Assembly: GCA_963675655.1 (NCBI GenBank)
Contig: OY776489.1
Coordinates: 1,302,001-1,366,000, forward strand
Direction: 5' to 3'
DNA length: 64,000 nt
Origin: CAXXOK01 sp963675655
GTDB taxonomy: Bacteria > Bacillota > Clostridia > Christensenellales > Aristaeellaceae
This document shows positions 44,605-53,975 of the stretch, piece after piece (positions within the stretch are counted from its first letter, which is position 1; each line of letters starts with the position of its first letter). The notes under the pieces were generated by a model. The model did not search any database. It was not told where the DNA came from and saw only the letters and a program-made list of their open reading frames with translations. The position numbers and the translations under genes were made by a program.

Positions 44605-45565
44605 AAAGGGCTCATCTGCGTTGTCAACTACGGGATGGCAAGGGGAATCACGTGCGCACGAGCACGCTCATCCCCTTGCCACCCTTGTTTCCTAGCATCT
44701 AAACCCTTTTGAGCAAGCTGCCAGCTTGCTGAAAAGGGCTCATCTGCGTTGTCAACTTCAGAATGACAAGGGGAATCACAGCTTGCTGAAAAGGGCTCAT
44801 CTGCGTTGTCAACTTCAGAATGGCAAAGGGAATCACGTGCGTACGAGCACGCTCATCCCTTTGCCATCTTTGTCTCCTAGCAGCTAAACCCTTTTGAGCA
44901 AGCTGGGGTTGGGTGTTACCGTATGGGAAAACGTCCAACAGCCTTTTTTCTTTTTCCATCCGGCCAAGCCAACTAAAATTATAAACCCATCATTGCTCAT
45001 CCGATTATCCGCGCAAAATGCGGATAAACCGGATCAAGGGCAGTGCCCTTGTCAGGTTCCGAGGGTGAAACCCTTGGGCAGCTTGCTGAAAAGGGCTCAT
45101 CTGCGTTGTCAACTACAGAATGGCAAGGAGAATCACGTGCGCACGAGCACGCTCATCCCCTTGTCATCTTTGTTTCCTGGCATCTAAACCCTTTTGAGCA
45201 AGCTGCCAGCTTACTGAAAAAGACCCATCTGTGTTATCAACTTCAGAATGGCAAGGGGAATCACAGCTTGCTAAAAAAGACCCATCTGCGTTATCAACTT
45301 CAGGCAGCAAGCTGGGGTTGGTGCTTTCCGTATGGGTAAGCTCATCCCCTTGCCACCCTTGTTTCCTAGCATCTGCGCCTTTTTGAGCAAGCTGGGGTTG
45401 GGTGTTACCGTATAGGAAAACGCATCCCCAGCTTTTTGCCCTTTTCATCCGGCCAAGCCAATCAAAATTATAAACCCACCATTGCCCATCCGATTATCCG
45501 CGTAAAACGCGGATAAACCGGGTCAAGGGCAGTGCCCTTGTCAGGTTCCAAGGGTGAAACCCTTG
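44594..45565. repeat. Hairpin repeat cluster III
   Basis: Full A at 44594-44720, half A at 44722-44777, full A at 44778-44904, module B to 45077, full A at 45079-45205, half A at 45207-45263, a disrupted A from 45264 to about 45394 (its middle replaced by a piece of the inter-module spacer), and module B to 45565. It overlaps the last 11 bp of the DUF6020 gene and ends 1 bp before the 3' end of the minus-strand signalling gene, again between convergent genes. Confidence 0.92.
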
Positions 45566-45566
45566 G

Positions 45567-48500
45567 TTATATATTGTCACCCTCGCGATCGCAGCATAGC
45601 GGCCAGTAGGTGAGAAAGTACAGCGAGCGGGTATCGTTTCCAATCAGATATTTTACGTTCAAGCGGTATTTGACGATGCTTCCGTTTTCATTGTTGCGCC
45701 GGTATACGCCCTCGGCGATACCCTGCGTTTCCAGCGCGGAAAGGAACAGCTTGAGCAGGTGCGGGTATTCTTCCAACGTAGTCAGGTTGCGCACGTCGGT
45801 GCCCTGCTGGTATACCCGCTCCACATGGTCGCCGGTAATTTCCAGATAACGCTGGTTTACGCGCAGTAGCTCGATTGTGTCGCCGTTGAGCTCGCACACC
45901 GACGCTGCGCAGGGAATGGTAGCCAGCATCATGCTGAAATCCCCGTCAATGCTCCACACGCGCCGCGCGACGGATTCGGGATAAATCACCTTGGTTTCGG
46001 GCGGTTTCACGGAGCAGGTGTTAAACAGCTCTTCAAACGCTGCAACGGGCATGGGTTTGTAATAATAATACCCCTGCCCTTGTGAGCAGCCAATGGAAAG
46101 GAGGAAACGCACCTGCACGGCGGTTTCCACGCCCTCGGCAACGATGGGCAGGTTCAGGTAGCGCGCCATACGCACGATGCTGTTGAGGATGGTGCCGCCG
46201 CGCCCATCCAGATCGCTGCCGGAGAGGAAACGCATGTCCAGCTTAAGCATATCCACCGGAAGCTCCTTAAGCATATTCAGGCTGGAATAGGCGCTGCCAA
46301 AATCGTCCATTTCTATGGTAAAGCCTTCGCGCTGGAAAATGGCGATCAGTTCGGAAAGCTGCTTGGGGTCATCTGCGTAGGCGCTTTCGGTAATCTCCAG
46401 CTCAATATACTTGCGCGGCACCTGGTAGCGATCCGCCAACTCGCACAGGATGGCGACCAGCGAGGGGTTATACATATCTACGCGGGAAACATTCATGCTC
46501 AGCGGGATAGGCGGCTTGCCGTCGTGGCGGTCCATCCATTTGCGCATCAGGGCAAAGACGGATTCCCACACGTATGCGTCCATCTTCATAATAAAGCCGT
46601 TCTTTTCAAACAGCGGCACAAACGCGCCGGGCATCAGCAGGCCGCGGGTGGGGTGGTTCCAGCGCACCAGCGCTTCCGCGCCGACGATTTCCCCGGTGCT
46701 GAGCACGCACTTGGGCTGCAGATACACCTCGAACTGTTTGCTTTGCAGCGCCTCGTTCATATCGTTGATAATCTGCTGCTCGTCTAAAAGCGCCTTGCGC
46801 AGGGTATCGTCGTAATAGGCGAAGCGCTTTACATAATTGCCCTTTACCGTGCGCTTAGCCATTTCCGCCCGGTCGTGCATGATGCTGACGGGCAGTGTGC
46901 GGTCGTCTACGATGTATATGCCGAAAACCAGCGTAATTTCAAAAGAGAGGTCGTACTCCTTCATGTCCTGCTCGGTGGAGATGAGCAGCTCCTCCAAATC
47001 CTCCTGCTGGTAGGGAATGCACAGGGCGAAGTTGTCCGCTACGATCCGGCCGTAGGTGGCGCGGTTGCCAAAGGCGGTTTGCATGCGCTGGGCCACATAG
47101 CGCAGCAGGCGGTCGCCCTCCATATGGCCGAAAATATCGTTGATCAGGCGGAATTTTTCAATGTCAAAGGCGATCATCACAAAGGCGGTGCCGGGGGACA
47201 TATCCAGCATGGCTTTGGTTTTGCGGTAGAAAGCCGCCTTGTTGCAGATGCTGGTAAGCGAATCGTGCTCGGCAATATAGCGCAGCTCGTTTTGGTGGCG
47301 CAGCTCATCGTTTTTCTGCATCAGCAGGTACCGGTTTTGGGAACGGAGCTCCTCGGTCTCCTGCCGGTGGATGGCGTTTTTCATGCGCAGGCGTACCAGC
47401 TGCGGGTTGAACGGCTTGCTGAAAAAATCGGTTGCGCCGGCTTCCACGGCCTGCATACCGGCCTGCACGTCCGGCGTGGTGATGATGACGGGCAGGGTTT
47501 CCGCGTCCGCGCGGCGTAAAATACGCTCCAGTATGGCGGTATCGTCTGGCGCCGCATTGCTGATGTCCAGCACGATTGCCGAAATTGTAAAATGCTCCTC
47601 ATCCAGCATTTTCAGGCACTGCGCGCTGCTTTCGGCCATCATCAGCTGGTAGTCGCGCTGGAAAATATCTTTCAGCTGCGCCCGTGCGGCCTCGTCTGGT
47701 TCCGCAATCAGCAGGGTGTGGCTTTGGGTGCTGTGCGCGGAAAGCGGCACCCAGGCGGAATCGTCCCCGTACAGGTTTTGCGGGGTCAGTACGCCGTCCT
47801 TGGCAAGGCTTTCATTAAAGAACACGAAGCGGTTTTTACCATGGTGTTTGGCGTGGTACAGCGCCATATCCGCCTTTTGGTACAGCGTAGTAAAATCGCG
47901 GCCGTCCTGGGGGCACAGTGCGATGCCGATACTGCCGGTAATGTCAATATCGTTGTGGTAATGCTTCACCATCGCTTGGCAGATAAACGATGCGCGGCGG
48001 TTTAAATAATCCATCTGCCCGCCGATGTTTTGGATGCAGATCATGTATTCGTCACCGCCGATGCGCCCGATCAGGTCGTCGCCGCGCAGGGTGGCGCGCA
48101 GGGAGTTGGCAACATCGGTCAACGCCCGGTCGCCGAACTGATGGCCGAAACTGTCGTTGATGGTTTTAAAGTTATCCAGGTCGATCATCAACAGCGCGTG
48201 GGCCGTATCTGCGTCGCTTTGCCCAAGCAGCTGGTTTAGTTGCTCTTCAAACGCGGCGCGGTTCAGCAGCCCCGTAAGCGGATCGCTGATGGAGCGCGCG
48301 CGTGCCTGTAACTCGTTGCGCTTGGTTGCGTCCACATCCTGAAACAGCAGGAAGGTTTGCACATCGTGTGTGTAGGGATCGGCAATCAATTGGATGGTTA
48401 CCAGCGTCCAGCGCACCTGCCCGTCCGCATCCAGCCGTAAAAATTCCAGCTTGTCGCTGAAAACATGACTTTCGTAGGCGTTGAGCATCCGATCCCGGTC

Positions 48501-50267
48501 GAAAAACGCGTGGAAGCGGTGCGTATCGTTAGGGGTAACAAAGCGATCGGCCAAGTAGGTGGTCGCCTGCGCCAGCGTATGGCGCTTGTTGCCCGGCAGC
48601 GGCGGCAGCATTAGCCCCGCTTCCTCAATCAGCTGGTTGCGGGTTAGGTTATACTCGTAATACTTCATGCCTTCGGGGTTCATGTTGGCGTACTGCTGCT
48701 TCCATTTGCGGTAGGCCAGCTCCTTCTGGCGCAGCTCGGATATGTCGTACAGCGAAATCACGGCCTGCGACGGCTCGCCGCTGTCGTTAAAGATCAGCGT
48801 ATAATCGATGTGATACCAAGCGTAGCTGCCGTCCCGGTTACGCAGGTTGGCTACGCAGGAGCCTGTGGGGTTGCCGGATTGTATGCTTTTAAAAAACTGG
48901 CGGAAATCGGAAATGCTTTCATCAGCTACGCGGTTATCCTCAATCATGGACTGCGGCACGTCTGTTACGGTTTCATCCGGGTCAAACAGGGGGGAAGGCT
49001 CGTCCCCGCTGATCAGGATGCCTGTGCTCACGTTGTAACGCAGCACGGTTTTTTCGCTCTGCTTTACGGCGATGCGGTATTCTTCCTCCCGGATGCGTAA
49101 AGCTTCAAAGCGGTTGGCCTCCACCAGTATATCCACATTGGCGCGTAAAATGCTGATAACCAGCGACATGACCAGAATCAGAACGCCGTAACGGAACGCG
49201 GAGGAATTATCCTCGATGGGAAATATATAAAACAGCATCAGGGTGAGGATGCCGGCCAGCGCGGTTATCAGGGTGCTCCAGGACAGCTCCGGCTGCTTTT
49301 TGAGCGGGTTGCTGCTGCAGCTAAGCAGGGCAAACAACAGCACGCAGGAGAAGGTGATTAGCATATGGGAAAGCAGCAGCCCGGACCATAGGAGGAACTT
49401 GCCGGTCAAGATCAACAGAATTTGAAACAGCACATTGGCTGCGAGCAATGCGCTTAGCAGATAACAGGGGCGCGTCAGCACGGGCTGCTGATAGCGGATA
49501 AACAGGAATAGCGGCAGCGGCATCAGCAGGTAGCTGAATAGATTAATATAGAAAAAAGTCCGAACGCCAATATAACTGACGCCGGAAATGTCGGTATCGG
49601 TATAGAACCAAACGCCAGCGAGCAAGGCAAAAAGGATCAGGTAATAATAGCCGGTAGAAATGCGCTTTTGGTTACGATGCGCCTCCAGCAAGGCAAAGGA
49701 AAACAGCGCCAGTGAAAGCAGAATGATCAGCAGGCTGAGCGCGATGGTTGGCAGCGACCGGGACAGCAGCGCCAGATTCACCTTGGCAGGAATGCCCAGC
49801 CGCATGGAATACAATTCCACCACCGGCTTGCTGCCGGTATCGCTGAAAGTTATGCGAATCGTCTTGCCGGCCATATCGTCGGAAAGGATGGCCGAGGACC
49901 AGGGCAAATCAAACGTTATATTGTCTGGACTTCCCGCGGCAATGCCGTTGACCGCCACGGGCTGACCGTCCACCTCGATGCTCAACTGCTGATAGTTTGT
50001 TTTAACGTATAAGTCTATTGTGGAGGGATGCAGCTTTTCCGGTATTGTGTTTACAATGACGGTTTCGTCTTCTTCCAGCCGCGCGGGAAACTGGACAGCC
50101 CGCAAAGAGCCGTCGGCGGTTACCACCTGCCACCCTGTTTCCCACGTAACCGGGTCTGGCTGCGTCCCGGAAAGCCGCGTAGGCGAGTTTTCCGATATGG
50201 TCAGCCAAATGAGAACCGTAATGATAACTGTAAAAAGGATCGGTATATAACTCTTCCGTAAACGCAT
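45567..50267 (-). CDS. Giant membrane cyclic-di-GMP signalling protein (7TM-PAS-GGDEF-REC-GGDEF-EAL)
   Basis: A 1,566-residue protein. A TM anchor (about 8-23) precedes an outside beta-rich sensor (35-160) and seven to eight TM segments (163-378), like the 7TMR-DISM receptors. Then: PAS (about 390-515), a second PAS-like domain (530-655), GGDEF 1 with intact RIGGDEY (about 735-741), a receiver domain with phospho-acceptor Asp901 in LDIS and SKPF, a degenerate GGDEF 2 with RIVADNF near 1074, EAL (about 1175-1420) with AEALVRW, DDFGSAYSS and EGVET, and a C-terminal PAS-like region. Synthase and phosphodiesterase motifs both look intact. GGAGCGG precedes ATG 50267. Confidence 0.9.
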   Translation of the reverse strand: MRLRKSYIPILFTVIITVLIWLTISENSPTRLSGTQPDPVTWETGWQVVTADGSLRAVQFPARLEEDETVIVNTIPEKLHPSTIDLYVKTNYQQLSIEVDGQPVAVNGIAAGSPDNITFDLPWSSAILSDDMAGKTIRITFSDTGSKPVVELYSMRLGIPAKVNLALLSRSLPTIALSLLIILLSLALFSFALLEAHRNQKRISTGYYYLILFALLAGVWFYTDTDISGVSYIGVRTFFYINLFSYLLMPLPLFLFIRYQQPVLTRPCYLLSALLAANVLFQILLILTGKFLLWSGLLLSHMLITFSCVLLFALLSCSSNPLKKQPELSWSTLITALAGILTLMLFYIFPIEDNSSAFRYGVLILVMSLVISILRANVDILVEANRFEALRIREEEYRIAVKQSEKTVLRYNVSTGILISGDEPSPLFDPDETVTDVPQSMIEDNRVADESISDFRQFFKSIQSGNPTGSCVANLRNRDGSYAWYHIDYTLIFNDSGEPSQAVISLYDISELRQKELAYRKWKQQYANMNPEGMKYYEYNLTRNQLIEEAGLMLPPLPGNKRHTLAQATTYLADRFVTPNDTHRFHAFFDRDRMLNAYESHVFSDKLEFLRLDADGQVRWTLVTIQLIADPYTHDVQTFLLFQDVDATKRNELQARARSISDPLTGLLNRAAFEEQLNQLLGQSDADTAHALLMIDLDNFKTINDSFGHQFGDRALTDVANSLRATLRGDDLIGRIGGDEYMICIQNIGGQMDYLNRRASFICQAMVKHYHNDIDITGSIGIALCPQDGRDFTTLYQKADMALYHAKHHGKNRFVFFNESLAKDGVLTPQNLYGDDSAWVPLSAHSTQSHTLLIAEPDEAARAQLKDIFQRDYQLMMAESSAQCLKMLDEEHFTISAIVLDISNAAPDDTAILERILRRADAETLPVIITTPDVQAGMQAVEAGATDFFSKPFNPQLVRLRMKNAIHRQETEELRSQNRYLLMQKNDELRHQNELRYIAEHDSLTSICNKAAFYRKTKAMLDMSPGTAFVMIAFDIEKFRLINDIFGHMEGDRLLRYVAQRMQTAFGNRATYGRIVADNFALCIPYQQEDLEELLISTEQDMKEYDLSFEITLVFGIYIVDDRTLPVSIMHDRAEMAKRTVKGNYVKRFAYYDDTLRKALLDEQQIINDMNEALQSKQFEVYLQPKCVLSTGEIVGAEALVRWNHPTRGLLMPGAFVPLFEKNGFIMKMDAYVWESVFALMRKWMDRHDGKPPIPLSMNVSRVDMYNPSLVAILCELADRYQVPRKYIELEITESAYADDPKQLSELIAIFQREGFTIEMDDFGSAYSSLNMLKELPVDMLKLDMRFLSGSDLDGRGGTILNSIVRMARYLNLPIVAEGVETAVQVRFLLSIGCSQGQGYYYYKPMPVAAFEELFNTCSVKPPETKVIYPESVARRVWSIDGDFSMMLATIPCAASVCELNGDTIELLRVNQRYLEITGDHVERVYQQGTDVRNLTTLEEYPHLLKLFLSALETQGIAEGVYRRNNENGSIVKYRLNVKYLIGNDTRSLYFLTYWPLCCDREGDNI

Positions 50268-50365
50268 GCGTTCCGCTCCATGCCAATATTCTGTTACAGA
50301 AAAGGCAGGTTCGTCCGCCCTTTCCGGTTGCACATTTATAACTAACCCAGGTACATATATTAATG

Positions 50366-50394
50366 ATTATACAAAACTGTTAGTGCAAATGCAA
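50366..50394 (-). promoter_or_regulatory. Promoter of the signalling gene
   Basis: On the minus strand TTGCAT, a 17-bp spacer and a perfect TATAAT end about 100 bp before the start codon. Confidence 0.75.
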
Positions 50395-50613
50395 GGCAAA
50401 ATGCTGTCTGGCACGCTGGGTACTGTATATAGCCTGTATGCCGGAGGGGCGCGCATTGCTTGCAAAGGGCGTACGGGGGACTTTGATAAGGCCTTGCCCG
50501 TGGCTCTTCATTGCCTGTTTTTGGTTGCTGCCCGGGGGTCGCGTCCGGGAAGGAGAATGAGGCTGATGGAGCTGAAAAAATGCCATCTTCTGGTTTTCTC
50601 CAGCGATTGCCTG

Positions 50614-50642
50614 TTGACACGGGCGCGGGTGTGTGTTATAGT
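50614..50642 (+). promoter_or_regulatory. Promoter of infC-rpmI-rplT
   Basis: TTGACA, a 17-bp spacer and TATAGT lie about 170 bp upstream of infC, leaving a long leader. Confidence 0.82.
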
Positions 50643-50649
50643 AGCCAAG

Positions 50650-50766
50650 TAAGCAGAAGCTGCCCGCTTCTCACCGCGCGAATCCGTTTTGCGCAGGTCG
50701 CGGCACAAAAGACCGCGTCGGTAGGTGTTTACGGCGGGCTGCATGCTCGGCGTTTTTTGTTTGTCC
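50650..50766 (+). ncRNA. Probable L20 (IF3-operon) autoregulatory leader
   Basis: The leader begins with a hairpin AGAAGC-TGCCC-GCTTCT followed by CACC, then has GGTAGGTG near 50720 that can pair with it. It ends in a terminator-like hairpin (ACGGCGGGC / GCTCGGCGT with one mismatch, about 50733-50753) and TTTTTTG. In Bacillus, L20 binds such a leader and stops transcription. The position and layout fit; I have not matched it to a covariance model. Confidence 0.55.
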
Positions 50767-50814
50767 CGGATTCCGGCGGCAGCATAAAAACCCTTTTCAA
50801 TCTTATGGAGGTGT

Positions 50815-51468
50815 ATGGATATCAACAACGAGCCGATGATTAACGAGGAGATTAACGATCGCGAAGTACGGCTGATTGGCGCCAATGGGGAGCAGTTGGG
50901 CGTTATGCCTGTACGCGCCGCAATGGCAAAGGCGGAGGAAGCGCGGCTGGATCTGGTCAAGATCGTGCCTAGCGCAAGACCGCCCGTATGCAAGCTGATG
51001 GACTATGACAAGCATCGCTACGAACAAGCCAAACGGGAGCGGGAGATGCGCAAGAACCAGCGCATTGTAACGCTTAAAGAGGTGCAGCTTTCCGCCACCA
51101 TTGAGGAAAACGACGTTCAAACCAAGTTTAAAAACGCCGTGAAATTCCTGGAGGCAGGCGACAAGGTGAAGGTCACCATCCGTTTCCGCGGCCGCCAGAT
51201 CGCTCATGCGAACATCGGCATGAAAATCATGCTGGATTTTGCCAAACGCATCGAGGAGTACGGCACCGTGGAACGCCGCCCCCTGCTGGAAGGCCGCCAC
51301 ATGATTATGATATTGGCTCCCAAAGCGGAAAAGAAGAGCTTCGCCGAGCGTGCGCAGGAGCGCAAAGCCAAGGAGGAAGCCGAAAAGGGCGATGATAACA
51401 ACAAAAATTGCCCCACCGCCGAGCAGCCTAAGAAAAAGGTCAAGCGCGAAAGCGAAAACATGATCTGA
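50815..51468 (+). CDS. infC: Translation initiation factor IF-3
   Basis: IF-3 keeps ribosomal subunits apart and checks start codons. The protein (217 residues from ATG 50815) has INEEINDREVRLIGANGEQ at the N-terminal domain, DLVKIVPSARPPVCKLMDY, and the C-terminal KVTIRFRGRQIAH domain, followed by a lysine-rich tail of about 35 residues beyond the usual end. GGAGG is only 3 bases from this ATG but 9 bases from the ATC two codons later. A rare start codon would fit IF-3 self-regulation, so the true start may be 50821. Confidence 0.95.
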   Translation: MDINNEPMINEEINDREVRLIGANGEQLGVMPVRAAMAKAEEARLDLVKIVPSARPPVCKLMDYDKHRYEQAKREREMRKNQRIVTLKEVQLSATIEENDVQTKFKNAVKFLEAGDKVKVTIRFRGRQIAHANIGMKIMLDFAKRIEEYGTVERRPLLEGRHMIMILAPKAEKKSFAERAQERKAKEEAEKGDDNNKNCPTAEQPKKKVKRESENMI

Positions 51469-51577
51469 CCTAAGGAACCGTATGCCTGCCCGCGTTTGCG
51501 GCAGTCACGCCCGGCTCCTTCCGTGCCCGGGCGTTTGTCTGGGGCGCGGACCCCATACGGAGAGGAGGACATTCCCC

Positions 51578-51778
51578 ATGCCTAAACAAAAGACCCATCG
51601 CGGCGCAGCCAAGCGTTTCTTCTTAACGAAAAACGGTAAGGTGAAGCATAAGCAGATGAACGCCAACCACCAGGTGCATCTGAAAACAACCAAACGTACC
51701 CGCCACCTGCGCGCGGACGGCGTAGTGGATAACGCGGCCGAAGCCCGCACCATTCGCAAGCTGATCCCTTATAAATAA
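51578..51778 (+). CDS. rpmI: Ribosomal protein L35
   Basis: A 66-residue basic protein with KQKTHRGAAKRFFLTKNGK and HLKTTKRTRHLR, the L35 pattern. GAGGAGG is upstream of ATG 51578. It is the second gene of the IF3 operon and part of the large subunit. Confidence 0.97.
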   Translation: MPKQKTHRGAAKRFFLTKNGKVKHKQMNANHQVHLKTTKRTRHLRADGVVDNAAEARTIRKLIPYK

Positions 51779-51814
51779 GAGTGCTTCGCTGATTTTTTCA
51801 AGGAGGAATAACAC

Positions 51815-52159
51815 ATGGCACGCATTAAAGGGGCTGTGAACGCCCACAAAAAGCGCCGCAAGGTATTAAAGCTGGCCAAAGGATATTTTGGCGCCAAATC
51901 CCGGCAGTACCGCGCCGCGAACGAGCAGGTTGCCCGTAGTCTGCGCTATGCCTACGTAGGCCGTAAAATGCGCAAGCGCGATTTCCGCCGGCTGTGGATT
52001 ACCCGCATCAACGCCGCCGCCCGGATGAACGACACCAGCTATTCGGTGCTGATGAACGGCTTGAAGAAGAATAACATTACCATTAACCGCAAAATGCTGG
52101 CGGACATCGCTGTGAACGATCCCGAGGCCTTTAAGCAGATTGTGCTGAGCGCCAAGTGA
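51815..52159 (+). CDS. rplT: Ribosomal protein L20
   Basis: A 114-residue protein with VNAHKKRRKVLKLAKGYFG and the conserved RDFRRLWITRINAA. L20 builds the large subunit and in Bacillus represses its own operon through the leader. AAGGAGG precedes the start. Confidence 0.97.
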   Translation: MARIKGAVNAHKKRRKVLKLAKGYFGAKSRQYRAANEQVARSLRYAYVGRKMRKRDFRRLWITRINAAARMNDTSYSVLMNGLKKNNITINRKMLADIAVNDPEAFKQIVLSAK

Positions 52160-52190
52160 TTTTGATCACGCATTGGAACATCGCTTTCTA

Positions 52191-52222
52191 AACCGGGGCA
52201 GGAATGATGCCCCGGTTTTTTG
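52191..52222 (+). terminator. Terminator of the IF3 operon
   Basis: AACCGGGGCA and its complement form a stem around GGAATGA, followed by TTTTTT. It lies 31 bp after the rplT stop. Confidence 0.88.
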
Positions 52223-52557
52223 TATTCGGCTTTTCGCTCCTCACCGGCAAACGGGGCATGTGCCACAGCTTTTGCTGGATGGCCCCGTTTATGGTGATCG
52301 GCGAAAAGCTGGCAGACCTTATGCATATTCCCCGTTTCCGGCTGAAAGCCGTACCCGGCCGCTGCGTCGATTGCGGCCAGCGCAGCCGCAGCTGCCCGAT
52401 GAGCCTGGATGTTGCCGCGATGGTGCAAAGCGGGCATACGGACAGTACGGAGTGCATCCAGTGCCTGACCCACGTGGATACTTGCCCCAAGCAGGCGATC
52501 GGCTACGGAATTGACCCCAAACAGCGCCATGCGGGCGGCAATGCGCAAAAAGACTAA
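52204..52557 (+). pseudogene. Truncated 4Fe-4S protein (C-terminal part, degenerate)
   Basis: TGKRGMCHSFCWMAPFM and the two Cys groups match the C-terminal third of a family of Firmicutes membrane 4Fe-4S proteins (NapH/YccM-like). The membrane half is missing. The first possible ATG lies inside the rplT terminator and has no ribosome binding site. Both cluster motifs have lost their third cysteine: CVDCGQRSRSCP (Arg in its place) and CIQCLTHVDTCP (His). I read it as a decaying gene remnant, although expression by readthrough with the flavodoxin gene 15 bp downstream cannot be excluded. Confidence 0.6.
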
Positions 52558-52572
52558 AGGAGATAGAAAAGA

Positions 52573-53049
52573 ATGAAGGCTTTGGTTATCTACTATTCAT
52601 TTGAAGGGAATACGAAATTTCTGGCGGAAAAAATTGCCGAAACCCTGCACGCGGACGTGCGGGAGCTAACCATCAGCAAACAATACCCCGCCAAGGGGTT
52701 GGGTAAGTTTTTCTGGGGCGGGAAAAGCGTGATCTTCGGCGAAATGCCGGAACTGACCAACGGCGAGATCGACGTAAGCCCGTATGATACGGTCATCATC
52801 GGCACGCCCGTCTGGGCATCCTCCTACGCGCCGCCGCTGAAGACATTTTTGAATAACAGCCCTATACGGGGCAAGAAAATCGCACTGTTTGCCTGCCATG
52901 GCGGCGGCGGGGCAGTAAAATGCTTCCGCAAGCTGAAAGAAGCGCTGCCCGGCAACGAGTTCATCGGCGAGGTAACGTACTTCGAGCCCAAATCCCACCC
53001 CGAATGTGCGCAGAGCGCGCAGGAATGGGCGGCAGGGCTGATGGCGTAA
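52573..53049 (+). CDS. Flavodoxin-family protein
   Basis: A 158-residue protein. IYYSFEGNTKFLAEKIA at residues 6-22 is the FMN phosphate loop, and IIGTPVWASSYAPPLKTFL is the second FMN loop. It probably carries electrons for an unknown partner. AAAGGAGA precedes the start. Members of this family often neighbour 4Fe-4S proteins of the kind whose remnant lies just upstream. Confidence 0.9.
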   Translation: MKALVIYYSFEGNTKFLAEKIAETLHADVRELTISKQYPAKGLGKFFWGGKSVIFGEMPELTNGEIDVSPYDTVIIGTPVWASSYAPPLKTFLNNSPIRGKKIALFACHGGGGAVKCFRKLKEALPGNEFIGEVTYFEPKSHPECAQSAQEWAAGLMA

Positions 53050-53140
53050 GCGGGGGAAGAGATACTACACAGCCATTATTCAAATTTGATAGGGCTATTT
53101 GTGTAACGCGGTCATTGACAGTCAGGTACACTACGAGAAT

Positions 53141-53176
53141 AAAAAGAAGACCCGTACCTTTTGGGTCTTCTTTTTA
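53141..53176. terminator. Terminator after the flavodoxin gene
   Basis: AAAAAGAAGACCC pairs with GGGTCTTCTTTTT around a 9-base loop, with A- and T-runs on both sides, so it can act in both directions. Confidence 0.85.
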
Positions 53177-53595
53177 CGATGGAATCCTAGGAACGCGTTA
53201 CTACAACTCGTCCCACATGCCGGATATTTCAGGACGAGAGATGCTATTTTCTGATTCGTCTATCTCTCTTACTATATCATGATAGCGCATAAGCGCATCT
53301 CAATAATCTGTTGCTATGCTTACCCTCCATTATGAAGCGGTATTTGGCCGTATTGTTTTACGTGTTTTGATAACGCTTCAACAGCGCATAAACTGGGGTT
53401 ATGTAACGATAGGCAACAGGATATATTGGTAAGCTAACCCTTGCTTTTGCTGCGTGATTTGTGACTATATAATACAAAGATTCATATGGGTAACGACCGG
53501 AATGTTTTTCTCATTTCCAGTGAAAAGCGCGTTAAAACTGCGTCGCGGGTAAAATAAAAACGCCGATGAAAACAATGTTCATAAGCGTTTCCTGC
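53177..53595. other. AT-rich intergenic region
   Basis: About 420 bp without a supported gene. It contains GCGCATAAGCGC and other short hairpins and a TATATAAT-like box near 53466. A small RNA is possible, but nothing identifies one. Confidence 0.35.
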
Positions 53596-53670
53596 TGGCA
53601 GCTCCAAGGGGAATCGAACCCCTGATTTCGCCTTGAGAGGGCGACGTCTTAACCGCTTGACCATGGAGCC
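53596..53670 (-). tRNA. tRNA-Glu (anticodon CTC)
   Basis: On the minus strand GGCTCCA pairs with TGGAGCT (one G-T pair) to form the acceptor. The D arm has TGGTCAAGCGGTTAAGA, the anticodon loop is CTCTCAA, and the T arm has GGTTCGATTCC. The CCA end is encoded. Confidence 0.95.
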
Positions 53671-53674
53671 GCGA

Positions 53675-53748
53675 TGGCTGGGGAACTAGGATTCGAACCT
53701 AGACAATACGAGTCAGAGTCGTAGGTGCTACCATTACACAATTCCCCA
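53675..53748 (-). tRNA. tRNA-Gln (anticodon CTG)
   Basis: TGGGGAA pairs with TTCCCCA; the D arm has GTGTAATGGTAGCA, the anticodon loop is CTCTGAC and the T arm has GGTTCGAATCC. CCA is encoded. It is 4 bp upstream of tRNA-Glu and cotranscribed with it. Confidence 0.95.
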
Positions 53749-53876
53749 TCGCGTTAGCTGCATCGACTATTATACGTGGCGGCAGACATCCTGTCAAGGT
53801 GTTTTTACAGGAAAACACGCAAGGAACACAAGTTTATCGGCACTGCCGCCCGCGGAGTGGATTTACATGGGGTTTG

Positions 53877-53905
53877 TTGCGATTTTTTTAGGGAACATGT
53901 ATAAT
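53877..53905 (+). promoter_or_regulatory. Promoter of the proline-rich protein gene
   Basis: TTGCGA, a 17-bp spacer and TATAAT preceded by TG lie 70 bp before the start codon. Confidence 0.75.
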
Positions 53906-53975
53906 GTGACTGGGTCATAAGCCACATACCCTATGGAGATAACAGCATCGTTGCCGATTGCTGGGAGGATAAAGC

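Noticed and set aside
53177..53595. 6S or other small RNA
   Set aside because: Only generic hairpins and an unpaired TATATAAT box; nothing matches a known RNA structure by eye.
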